From contig JBDNHZ010000516.1 in the NCBI GenBank assembly GCA_041688515.1, positions 1 through 8,521 on the forward strand: DNA of 8,521 bases, in the 5' to 3' direction. A model generated the notes under the pieces. The model searched no databases and was not told the DNA's origin. It saw nothing but the letters and a program-made list of their open reading frames with translations. Position numbers and translations under genes: made by a program. The DNA comes from UBA6176 sp041688515. Lineage in GTDB: Bacteria; Verrucomicrobiota; Verrucomicrobiia; Limisphaerales; UBA9464. Positions within the stretch are counted from its first letter, which is position 1. Every line of letters starts with the position of its first letter. Shown one piece after another: positions 1 through 7,124 of this stretch.

Positions 1-1
1 G

Positions 2-1174
2 AGCGGCAAGCCCTACCCCGGCGGCGATCTGGAGGTCCACTTCGACAAGCAGGCGGGCAACGTCCTCGGAGCCCCCTACCAGTTCGCCCCCCGTGGACAG
101 TGCGGAATGCATCTGTCTGAATTGCTCCCCCACACGGGCACCATCGCCGACGACATTACCCTGGTCCGGTCGATGACCACCGGTTCGGTCGATCACGAAT
201 CCGCCCTGCGGATCATGCACACCGGACGCTTCCTTGCGGGGCTGCCCTCAATGGGTTCCTGGCTGCTCTACGGTCTGGGTTCCGAGAACGAAAACCTTCC
301 CGCCTACGTCGTCCTGGCCGATCCCGGCGGCCTGCCGGTCGATGGCGAACGCAACTGGTCCTCCGGGTTTCTCCCGGCGGTCTACCAAGGCACCGCCTTC
401 CGCGGCGGGACCTCCCCGGTCTTTCATCTCCGGACCCCGGCGCACATCCCACCCGGTGCCCGTTCCAATCAACTGGCGCTGCTCGACCGTCTCAATCGCG
501 AGCACGCCTCCCGTTTTCCGGAGAACACCGAACTCAGCGCGCGCATCGCCAATTTCGAAACCGCCGCCCGGATGCAGGGGGCGGTTCCCGAAGCCATCGA
601 TCTCTCGGGCGAATCCGAAGCCACCAAGAAGCTCTACGGCCTCGACAATCCGGTGACTGCCGAATACGGCCGCCGCTGCCTGCTTGCCCGACGTCTGGTC
701 GAACGTGGGGTCCGCTACGTTCAGCTATTCCTCAACGGGCAACCCTGGGATACCCACGACAAGAACGCCGAGCGCCTGCGCGGTCTGTGCGCCGCCACGG
801 ATCAACCCAGTGCCGCCCTCGTCCATGATCTGAAGGCGCGGGGTCTCCTGGATTCCACCGTCGTCCTGTGGACCGGTGAATTCGGGCGACTGCCGATCTC
901 CCAAGGCACCGACGGCCGGGATCACAATCGCCACGCCTTCTCGCTCTGGGTTGCGGGGGGCGGCTTCAAGGCGGGCCACGTCCACGGTGCCACCGACGAC
1001 TTCGGCTACAAATCGGTCCACGACGTGGTCAGCGTGCACGACTTTCACGCCACCCTCCTTCACACGCTCGGGGTGGATCACCAAGCGCTGCATTTCCCCC
1101 ACGAAGGCCGGGAAGCCAGCCTCACCGACGTCGAAGTCACCGGCGCGAAGATCGTCCCGCAACTGCTGTCCTGA
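2..1174 (+). CDS. DUF1501 domain-containing protein (5' partial)
   Basis: The reading frame is open from base 2, so the gene starts outside the window; 390 residues are visible and roughly 50-100 N-terminal residues are probably missing (family members are usually about 430-490 aa). The visible start, with GKPYPGGDLEVHFDKQAGN, reads directly into the usual DUF1501 pattern of 'ELLPHTG', 'VRSMTT', 'DHESAL' and 'MHTGR'. Further family blocks are WDTHDKN at 746-766, GEFGR at 875-889 and GRDHNRH at 914-934, then a His-rich C-terminal part with DFGY and 'VHDFHATLLHTLG'. DUF1501 proteins belong to the alkaline phosphatase/sulfatase-like superfamily, are abundant in Planctomycetota and Verrucomicrobiota, and are usually exported by a Tat-type signal. 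They are often encoded next to DUF1549/DUF1553/PSD1 cytochrome proteins. The enzymatic substrate is unknown. The family assignment is firm; localisation cannot be checked because the N-terminus is absent. The gene converges on the cytochrome gene, leaving 47 nt between stops. Confidence 0.93.
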   Translation, partial: SGKPYPGGDLEVHFDKQAGNVLGAPYQFAPRGQCGMHLSELLPHTGTIADDITLVRSMTTGSVDHESALRIMHTGRFLAGLPSMGSWLLYGLGSENENLPAYVVLADPGGLPVDGERNWSSGFLPAVYQGTAFRGGTSPVFHLRTPAHIPPGARSNQLALLDRLNREHASRFPENTELSARIANFETAARMQGAVPEAIDLSGESEATKKLYGLDNPVTAEYGRRCLLARRLVERGVRYVQLFLNGQPWDTHDKNAERLRGLCAATDQPSAALVHDLKARGLLDSTVVLWTGEFGRLPISQGTDGRDHNRHAFSLWVAGGGFKAGHVHGATDDFGYKSVHDVVSVHDFHATLLHTLGVDHQALHFPHEGREASLTDVEVTGAKIVPQLLS

Positions 1175-1221
1175 ACGGACCCTGCAATCCCACTTCGATT
1201 CTCGGGACGAACGGCTACGGA

Positions 1222-1656
1222 TCAGAACGGCACCGGACCGGAAGTCTTCTGAACCCGGCCCGCCCTCATGTACTTGTGGCAACTGACGCAGGAGAAGGTC
1301 ATCTGCGCATAGGCGACGGTGGCGGCGTCGATGTTGCCGTCATCGGCGGCGCGAACCAGAGCCTCGGCGGAACGACGAAACTCGGTCGTGAACAACTCGT
1401 ACTCGGGCGTCTGCCGGACCATCCAACCCCCGGCATGGCTGAGCCGAACCATTCGTGAAGCGTTCGTCTTGATGAGGACGAAGTCTTGCAGCGCCAGGCC
1501 CCGCAAGACCTCCTGCGAATGGCTCAATTTCATCCGCATGATCTCGGCCGTCCCGTCTGCGGCACCCCGTTTCCCCGAAGCGGCACCCATGAACAACGGG
1601 GCTAGGGCCGCCAGGCCGAGGATCGACAACCACGGGATGTAAGTTTTAATTTTCAT
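1222..1656 (-). CDS. Exported c'-type monoheme cytochrome
   Basis: This 144-aa protein has an N-terminal signal peptide: a Lys-rich MKIK start, a hydrophobic stretch over residues ~8-25, and a likely cleavage near AAS-GK. Its single heme-binding motif, CVSCH (about residues 123-127), sits close to the C-terminus and is followed by KYMR. A C-terminal CXXCH after an all-helical body is the cytochrome c' arrangement. The mature N-terminal part 'MRMKLSHSQEVLRGLALQDF' and the later 'TPEYELFTTEFRR' resemble small cytochromes I recall from Planctomycetota and Verrucomicrobiota. The expected role is periplasmic electron transfer or gas-ligand binding; the partner is unknown. I chose the ATG at 1656 over the TTG one codon upstream, since ATG begins the typical signal sequence. 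No Shine-Dalgarno motif precedes it. It starts 16 nt after the stop of the C39-like gene, which suggests co-transcription. Confidence 0.88.
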   Translation of the reverse strand: MKIKTYIPWLSILGLAALAPLFMGAASGKRGAADGTAEIMRMKLSHSQEVLRGLALQDFVLIKTNASRMVRLSHAGGWMVRQTPEYELFTTEFRRSAEALVRAADDGNIDAATVAYAQMTFSCVSCHKYMRAGRVQKTSGPVPF

Positions 1657-1672
1657 CAAAGGAGCAGGTGAT

Positions 1673-2554
1673 TTACCGCTGCAGCATCCCCCCGCGAACT
1701 CGGTTCCGCGACGCCCAAATTGGGATTTCCAGCCCTCCTCTTGCCCCCGACGCCCCCCCCGACCGGGTCAGGATCACCGCCACTCCCCGGGTCTTCTGGT
1801 CGAACTCCGCCTGGGTCCAGACCTCGCGTCCCGCCCCGGGATCGCCCACCTCCACGCCGTTTCCGGAGACGCCGAACACGCAGATCCAGTGGTCCAACAT
1901 GAACCCGTACTTCACCACGACGAGAGCCACTCCCGCATTCTCCAAGTCCGCGGCGCGGACATGCCGCTCCACCCGGGCCACCAGTCCCCGATCCCCGAAT
2001 CGCGTCCGGAGCACCCGCGCCAAGGCCTCCGGAGTCGTTCCCGTGTACGGGGTCGTTCCTGCAGCGATGGCCAATTGTCCTTCATCCGCCATGAGGCCCA
2101 ACCGCCGAAGCCCCGTCACCGCCGCCGCCGGGCCGCAGGTGTAGTCGGTCTGCTGTCGACACACCCGGTCCGGCCCGAAACGGGTCGGCATGGCCCGCAG
2201 GCGACCGGACACAATGGCGGCACTCGCCAACGGCCAGACGCCGGTTGCCAAGGACAGCAGGCAGGCTGCCGCCAAGAGTCGGAGACGCGACAAAGGGGCA
2301 AGACGAGCCGTCGGTGCCAATAGAATCGCCGGAACCACCAGGGCTGCCAGGCACCCCCGCCATCGCGGGTCCCCCGTCCAACCCAGCCATCCCCACTCCG
2401 ACGTCTGCGGCCAGCGCGTCACCAGTCCAAACATCAGGATCACCCCCAGACTCAACGCGTAAACCAAACACCAGACCCGCTCCGCCTTCCACCCGACTGC
2501 CATGCCCGTTGCCGTGGCCATCAGTGCCAACACCAGGTCCAGTGTGGGATTCAT
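1673..2554 (-). CDS. Membrane protein with C-terminal peptidase C39-like domain
   Basis: This is a 293-aa protein. The N-terminal part holds about four hydrophobic segments (residues ~5-22, 27-45, 65-82 and 91-116). The C-terminal part (~125-265) looks like a peptidase C39-like papain-fold domain: QQTDYTCGPAAAVTGLRRLG at residues 134-153 supplies the oxyanion Gln (134/135) and nucleophile Cys140. HWICVFGV supplies His222, and GDPGAG supplies Asp238. The catalytic set therefore appears complete. C39 peptidases classically cut double-glycine leaders and are fused to ABC transporters; here there is no ATPase or transporter domain, so the substrate is unknown. Charge distribution (Lys/Arg in the first and third loops) weakly favours a periplasmic protease domain. 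The region after ~265 is Gly/Arg-rich and not recognised. It is the first gene of the pair with the cytochrome and is divergent from the large membrane-protein gene. Confidence 0.82.
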   Translation of the reverse strand: MNPTLDLVLALMATATGMAVGWKAERVWCLVYALSLGVILMFGLVTRWPQTSEWGWLGWTGDPRWRGCLAALVVPAILLAPTARLAPLSRLRLLAAACLLSLATGVWPLASAAIVSGRLRAMPTRFGPDRVCRQQTDYTCGPAAAVTGLRRLGLMADEGQLAIAAGTTPYTGTTPEALARVLRTRFGDRGLVARVERHVRAADLENAGVALVVVKYGFMLDHWICVFGVSGNGVEVGDPGAGREVWTQAEFDQKTRGVAVILTRSGGASGARGGLEIPIWASRNRVRGGMLQR

Positions 2555-2861
2555 GCCGGTTGGACCGTCCCCCTCACCTCAAGTCACGAGACAAACTTCT
2601 GGAAAGGACTCTCCCGGAGCGGTGAGTTCCACAAGTCCGTGATTTGGGACTCGCGAGACTCGTAGAACTCGCCCCTCCAGATGCGTCACCCCCGCCTTTT
2701 CCGATGTTCGCGCCGTCGGATATTGATTCACGCTGTGCCCCGATTTTCCATTGGGATCAGGCCATGCCAGAAGACGTCGCCATCAGCGGGATTTCTACCC
2801 GCCAGCAACCTTGCCAGTGGCGTCGCACCTCCTTCACCGTCTCCCCAATCCGGCGTCTCCC
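2555..2861. other. Divergent intergenic region (307 nt)
   Basis: This region lies between the divergent starts of the C39-like gene (ATG at 2554, minus) and the large membrane-protein gene (ATG at 2862, plus), so it should carry both promoters. I see no convincing coding sequence. Open frames across it are Arg/Pro-rich, as expected from GC-rich non-coding DNA. A threefold ACTCG direct repeat (2649-2671) is the only clear structure. The AT-richer segment at about 2718-2755, with TTGATT and TTTTCCAT, is a weak plus-strand promoter candidate, but no good -35/-10 pair could be confirmed by eye. No Shine-Dalgarno motif sits directly before either start codon. Confidence 0.6.
2649..2671. repeat. 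Three ACTCG direct repeats at exact 9-nt spacing
   Basis: ACTCG occurs at 2649-2653, 2658-2662 and 2667-2671, each start exactly 9 nt after the last, in the divergent intergenic region. The spacers differ (CGAG, TAGA), so only the pentamer is kept. It could be a regulator binding array or a chance repeat in GC-rich DNA. Confidence 0.4.
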
Positions 2862-5800
2862 ATGAACTTCCTCCGTTTTCTTCGCCCCGCCCTGCCCCTG
2901 CTCTTTGCCTGGGTCGCCTCGGCAGCCCCCACGATTCCCGAAGCCCTCCGCCCGTGGGAGACCTGGGCGACCTGGAACGATCTCGTTCGGTTCTGTCCGA
3001 CGCCCTACTCCGATCCGACAAAGCACCGGTGCTTCTGGCCTTCCCGCCTGGACTTGCAGGTGGACAAAACGGGGGCGCGCTTCCGTCTCGACGTCACGGT
3101 ATTCGGTCCGACCTGGCTGCCGCTGCCGGGTGGAGCCGGGACCTGGCCCGTCACCGTTCACACCAATGGGGCCCCCATTCCCGTGCTGGAACACGGAGGC
3201 GGGCCAGCCGTCCAACTCGGGGCCGGACAATATGCAATCGAAGGTGCCTATCGGTGGACCGGAATCCCCCAACGACTCCAGATCCCGACGGAGATCGGCA
3301 TCCTGAGCCTGACGCTGGAGGGGCAGTCGGTGGAGACGCCCGGCTGGGACGCCCAGGGGTTGCTGTGGCTTTGGCGCGATGGACTGGCGGAAACGGGCGA
3401 AAAAAACTTCCTCTCCTTGAAGCTCCATTCCGCCCTCGAAGATGGGATCCCCCTGTGGTTGCGGCAGGAGGTGGAGCTGATCGTATCCGGCAAGAGTCGT
3501 GAGGATGATCTCGGCACGATTCTCCCCGAGGGTTGGAAGCTCTCGGCCATCGAAAGTTCCATCCCGGTGGCCGTCGATGAGGCGGGTCGGATGAAGGTCC
3601 AGGTTCGGGCCGGCAAATGGACGATCCGGACGCATGCCTTCCGACTCGATGACCCGAAGGAACTGCGCTACGCGGCCGGTGCCAGGCCCGCCGCGGCCGA
3701 GCAACTGGTGGCGTTCCGGGCGCGCCCGGACTTCCGGGTCGTCGAGATCGTGGGCCCGCCCTCGGTGGACGTGTCCCAGACTCCCTTCCCGGACGTGTGG
3801 CGCGATTTGCCCGTCTATCGCTGGGATACTTCCACTCCGCTTCGACTGGTGCAGCGCATGCGCGGCATGGGCGATCAGAAGCCGAGCGGATTGACCATGG
3901 CGCGGGAGTGGTGGCTCGACGAAAACGGGGGCGGACTGACCTTCCGGGACCGGGTCACCGGTTCGATGCAGCAGACCTGGCGTCTCGACGCCGCGGAAGG
4001 GGCTGACCTGGGATCGGTCCGCAGTGCCGGACAGGGCCAACTGATCACGCGCAATCCGCAGAATGGAGCTCCGGGCATCGAGATCCGGACACGGAACCTC
4101 GATCTCGAAGCCACCGGACGCATGCCGCGCGCGGCCGGGTTCTCCGCCACCGGTTGGCGTTCGGATGCCGACGCCTTGACCGTCTCCCTGAATCTTCCGC
4201 CCGGCTGGAGGCTCTTCGCCCTGTTCGGTTCCGACTGGGTCAAGGGCGACTGGCTGACTGCCTGGACCCTGCTGGATCTCTTCCTCCTCCTGATCTTTTC
4301 ACTGACGGTGTTCCGCTTGTGGGGCGTGGGTGCGGGGCTTCTGGCCTTTGTGGCCTTTGGGCTTTCCTACCACGAACCTTCCGCACCGCGCTACCTGTGG
4401 CTGGCGTTGCTCATCCCCCTGTCGATCCAGCGCGTCGTGCCCGCGGGCTGGGGCCACCGGTTGGTTGCCGCTGCAAAATGGGTCACGGTCGGCATCCTCT
4501 TGCTCGCCCTGATTCCATTCGTCGCGAGCCAGGTGCAACAGGCCATTTACCCCCAACTGGAGATCGTCTGGGCACCGCGCGGATTGTTCTCCCGCGCACG
4601 GCCCGCCTCGTATGAGGCCCGCCAGGCAATCGCATCCGAGATCAACCAGGCCGTCCCGGCAGCCCCGAACGCGAACGACAGCGTCTCGGGCCCCATCCCG
4701 CAACGTTATGGCATCTCCCGTTCCAAGGCCTCCTCGGCGGATAATCTCACCTACGATTCGAAGGCCCGGATCCAGACCGGGCCCGGCGTCCCCGATTGGA
4801 CCTGGCGAACCGTCAGTTTCGGTTGGAACGGACCCGTCCAGGCCTCGCAGCAGGTACGTCCGGTGCTCATTCCCCTCTGGGTGGAACGGCTCCTCACCCT
4901 TCTGAGAGTCGGCTTGCTCCTGGCGCTCTCCGCCTTGCTGCTCCGGACCGGCCGACGCCGCTCCCAGCCAAGCCCCCCTCCCGTCGTAGCGAACGCAGCC
5001 AAGGCCGTCGCCCTGCTGTTGGCCCTGGCTCTTCCGTTCGTGCCTTCCCCGGTCCATGCCGCCGACATCCCGTCGTCCACCGCGGGCGCGGCAATCCCGG
5101 ATCAGGCGACCCTCGACAAGCTGCGCGAACGCCTGCTCCAGGTCTCCGACGCTTATCCCAACGCCGCCAGCATCCCTTCGGTGACGCTCACTTTGACGGA
5201 CCGCCGCATGGTCATGGAGGCCGAGATCCACACCGCCGTCCGCACCGCGGTTCCCCTGCCGGGCCGCCTCCCGACTTGGTCGCCCGTCTCGGTCCTCATC
5301 AATGGAAAGTCCGAAACCGCGTTGCGTCGCGACGACGGATTCCTGTGGGTGGTCCTGCCGGCGGGCGTGCATCAGGTGCGGGTCGAGGGCTTGCTGGCGA
5401 ATCGCGCGGAATGGGAGTGGACCTTCCTTCTCCGGCCCCGATCGGTGAAGATCGAAGCCCCCGGTTGGAGCGTCAGCGGGCTGCGTCCAGACGGGACCCC
5501 GGAGCAACAGATCTTCTTCGCGCCCCAGCAGAAATCGGCCGCGAGCCAGGTCAGTTATGAACGCCAGGACCTCCAGACCATTGCCCTGATTGACCGCCGT
5601 CTGGAGCTCGGCCTCGTCTGGCAGGTTCGCAGCACGGTCAGCCGTCTGTCCCCGCTCGGCAAAGCCGTCTCCCTCCGGATCCCGCTGCTGCCCGGCGAGA
5701 ACGTGCTTTCGGCCAATTCCGCAGTCCGGGACGGCTTCATCGAGGTCCGACTCGGTGCCCAGGAACCGGCCTTCAGTTGGGAAAGCAGCCTGACGCCTGT

Positions 5801-6983
5801 AAACCAGATCCAGCTTGCCACCCGCACCAATGACACGTGGGTCGAACGTTGGCAGGTGACGGCATCCCCCGTCTGGAACGTCGCCCTCTCCGGATTGGTC
5901 CCACTCTTCGAACCCGGAAACGCCGATCTCGTCCCAGTGTGGAAACCCTGGCCCGGCGAATCCGTCACCCTGGCCATCAGTCGCCCCGAAGCGCTCGCAG
6001 GTGCCACCGTGACAGTCAGCCGGGCGACGCACGAGATCCACCTCGGCCGCCGTCAGCGGGTATCGAAGCTCGACCTGTCCCTTCGCTGCAGTCTCGGGGA
6101 GGATTTTCTGGTTGAACTCCCCGCCAATGCCGAGATCACCTCGCTGACCCAAAACGGCAAGGCGATTCCGGTTCGGAAGGATGGACTGAAGCTGGTCATC
6201 CCGGTGCGACCGGGCGAACAGACGATTGCCATCGAGTGGAAGATCAATGCCCCGCTCGGCTTCCATGCGGCGGCGGCCGAAGTCCGGTTGCCAGTGGAAA
6301 GCGCCAACATCGAAACGGTGATCCAGGTCCCCGACAATCGCTGGGTGCTTTGGGCCAACGGCCCGAGGCGGGGGCCGGCGGTGCGATTCTGGGTGATCCT
6401 GATGTTCTCCCTGCTGGCGGCCGGTGCCCTCGGGCGCATCCCCCATTCACCGCTGCACATTCTGGAGTGGATGCTTCTGACCGTCGGATTGACCCAGGTC
6501 CCCCTGCCCGCGGCCCTGGTCGTGGTGGGTTGGTTGTTTGTACTGGCATGGCGAGGGCTGCCAACGTTCCAGGAACTCCATCACCTGACTTACAACGCTC
6601 TGCAGGTGATCCTCATGCTTCTCACCGCGGCGGCTCTGGGCATCTTGGTATACGCGGTCGGTGAGGGCCTCCTGGGCAGTCCGGAGATGTTCATTACCGG
6701 CAATGGATCTTCCAGAACCCTGCTCCGCTGGTACCAGGACCGCAGCCCCACCCTGCTGCCGATCCCCTCCTCCTTCTCGATCTCGATTTGGTGGTATCGA
6801 TTCCTGATGTTGCTCTGGGCGCTATGGCTTGCCGCCTCGCTGATCCGCTGGCTGCGTCAGGGCTGGCAGAGCTTCAGCACGGGCGGCTTCTTCCGGGGCG
6901 GATCGACGTCACATCCCGCCGCACCCACGCCGCCCCCGCCTTCCACACCTCCGCCGCTGCAGCCTGGAAATCCGGCCGACTGA
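2862..6983 (+). CDS. Large exported multi-pass membrane protein, internally duplicated, function unknown
   Basis: This 1373-aa protein has no domain I can name. Starting at the ATG at 2862 gives a clean signal peptide (MNFLRFLRPALPLLFAWVAS, cleavage near SAA-P); an in-frame ATG at 2751 would add 37 Arg/Pro-rich residues and is rejected. Order of parts: a beta-rich extracytoplasmic region (~25-460); a hydrophobic cluster with about four helices (~466-560), containing SYHEPSAPRYLW and ending in YPQLE; a linker; a helix at ~677-695; a second signal-like hydrophobic stretch ending in VHA-AD (~710-735); a second beta-rich region (~740-1170) with WKPWPGE at 1027-1033; about four or five helices (1175-1193, 1201-1230, 1245-1268, 1313-1331); and a Pro-rich tail from ~1352. 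The two beta regions share a motif (PLPG...W.PV.V..NG at 87-103 and 798-815). I recall similar uncharacterised large proteins in Proteobacteria, but cannot confirm this here. An envelope role is inferred from topology only. Confidence 0.85.
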   Translation: MNFLRFLRPALPLLFAWVASAAPTIPEALRPWETWATWNDLVRFCPTPYSDPTKHRCFWPSRLDLQVDKTGARFRLDVTVFGPTWLPLPGGAGTWPVTVHTNGAPIPVLEHGGGPAVQLGAGQYAIEGAYRWTGIPQRLQIPTEIGILSLTLEGQSVETPGWDAQGLLWLWRDGLAETGEKNFLSLKLHSALEDGIPLWLRQEVELIVSGKSREDDLGTILPEGWKLSAIESSIPVAVDEAGRMKVQVRAGKWTIRTHAFRLDDPKELRYAAGARPAAAEQLVAFRARPDFRVVEIVGPPSVDVSQTPFPDVWRDLPVYRWDTSTPLRLVQRMRGMGDQKPSGLTMAREWWLDENGGGLTFRDRVTGSMQQTWRLDAAEGADLGSVRSAGQGQLITRNPQNGAPGIEIRTRNLDLEATGRMPRAAGFSATGWRSDADALTVSLNLPPGWRLFALFGSDWVKGDWLTAWTLLDLFLLLIFSLTVFRLWGVGAGLLAFVAFGLSYHEPSAPRYLWLALLIPLSIQRVVPAGWGHRLVAAAKWVTVGILLLALIPFVASQVQQAIYPQLEIVWAPRGLFSRARPASYEARQAIASEINQAVPAAPNANDSVSGPIPQRYGISRSKASSADNLTYDSKARIQTGPGVPDWTWRTVSFGWNGPVQASQQVRPVLIPLWVERLLTLLRVGLLLALSALLLRTGRRRSQPSPPPVVANAAKAVALLLALALPFVPSPVHAADIPSSTAGAAIPDQATLDKLRERLLQVSDAYPNAASIPSVTLTLTDRRMVMEAEIHTAVRTAVPLPGRLPTWSPVSVLINGKSETALRRDDGFLWVVLPAGVHQVRVEGLLANRAEWEWTFLLRPRSVKIEAPGWSVSGLRPDGTPEQQIFFAPQQKSAASQVSYERQDLQTIALIDRRLELGLVWQVRSTVSRLSPLGKAVSLRIPLLPGENVLSANSAVRDGFIEVRLGAQEPAFSWESSLTPVNQIQLATRTNDTWVERWQVTASPVWNVALSGLVPLFEPGNADLVPVWKPWPGESVTLAISRPEALAGATVTVSRATHEIHLGRRQRVSKLDLSLRCSLGEDFLVELPANAEITSLTQNGKAIPVRKDGLKLVIPVRPGEQTIAIEWKINAPLGFHAAAAEVRLPVESANIETVIQVPDNRWVLWANGPRRGPAVRFWVILMFSLLAAGALGRIPHSPLHILEWMLLTVGLTQVPLPAALVVVGWLFVLAWRGLPTFQELHHLTYNALQVILMLLTAAALGILVYAVGEGLLGSPEMFITGNGSSRTLLRWYQDRSPTLLPIPSSFSISIWWYRFLMLLWALWLAASLIRWLRQGWQSFSTGGFFRGGSTSHPAAPTPPPPSTPPPLQPGNPAD

Positions 6984-7001
6984 AGCCGTCTCCCTCCCGG
7001 G

Positions 7002-7019
7002 GGCGAGGGCGTCCTCGCC
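7002..7019 (+). other. GC-rich stem-loop after the large membrane-protein gene
   Basis: GGCGAGG (7002-7008) is perfectly complementary to CCTCGCC (7013-7019) around a 4-nt loop. It lies 18 nt after the stop codon. There is no T-run after it, so it is not a standard intrinsic terminator; it could slow transcription or protect the 3' end of the transcript. Confidence 0.35.
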
Positions 7020-7031
7020 TGCCCCTGCCTC

Positions 7032-7062
7032 CCTGCCCCCGAAGCGGCCGGGGGGCGGCAGG
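7032..7062 (+). terminator. Second GC-rich hairpin, possible non-canonical terminator
   Basis: CCTGCC (7032-7037) pairs with GGCAGG (7057-7062). The stem extends by three more G-C pairs (7038-7040 with 7053-7055) across a single bulged C at 7056, leaving a 12-nt loop. The predicted hairpin is strong but is followed by CACGAATCC rather than a T-run. Together with the preceding stem-loop it makes readthrough into the TerB-DUF697 gene uncertain. Confidence 0.3.
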
Positions 7063-7124
7063 CACGAATCCTCCACCCGAAGCTCCACTCGCCAGCACCG
7101 CTTCACCTCACCAACCTCGCCCCC

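Noticed and set aside
1657..1659. TTG as the start of the cytochrome gene
   Set aside because: An ATG follows immediately, and starting there gives a normal Lys-rich signal peptide.
1673..2554. A bacteriocin maturation and export system
   Set aside because: Only the C39-like domain is present; there is no ABC ATPase, transporter domain, accessory protein or visible double-glycine leader peptide in the window.
2751..2861. Upstream ATG extension of the large membrane-protein gene
   Set aside because: The extra 37 residues are Arg/His/Pro-rich and would bury a typical signal peptide that begins at 2862.
2757..4040. A 427-codon minus-strand open frame opposite the start of the large membrane-protein gene
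   Set aside because: Low-complexity Gly/Arg/Pro composition with no recognisable motif; it is the complement of a well-supported coding region.
4299..6446. A 715-codon open frame on the minus strand inside the large membrane-protein gene
   Set aside because: Its product is rich in Gly, Arg, Asp and Gln with no signal, domain or membrane pattern. Long antisense frames are expected opposite a GC-rich gene, and the plus-strand product has clear signal, membrane and repeat structure.
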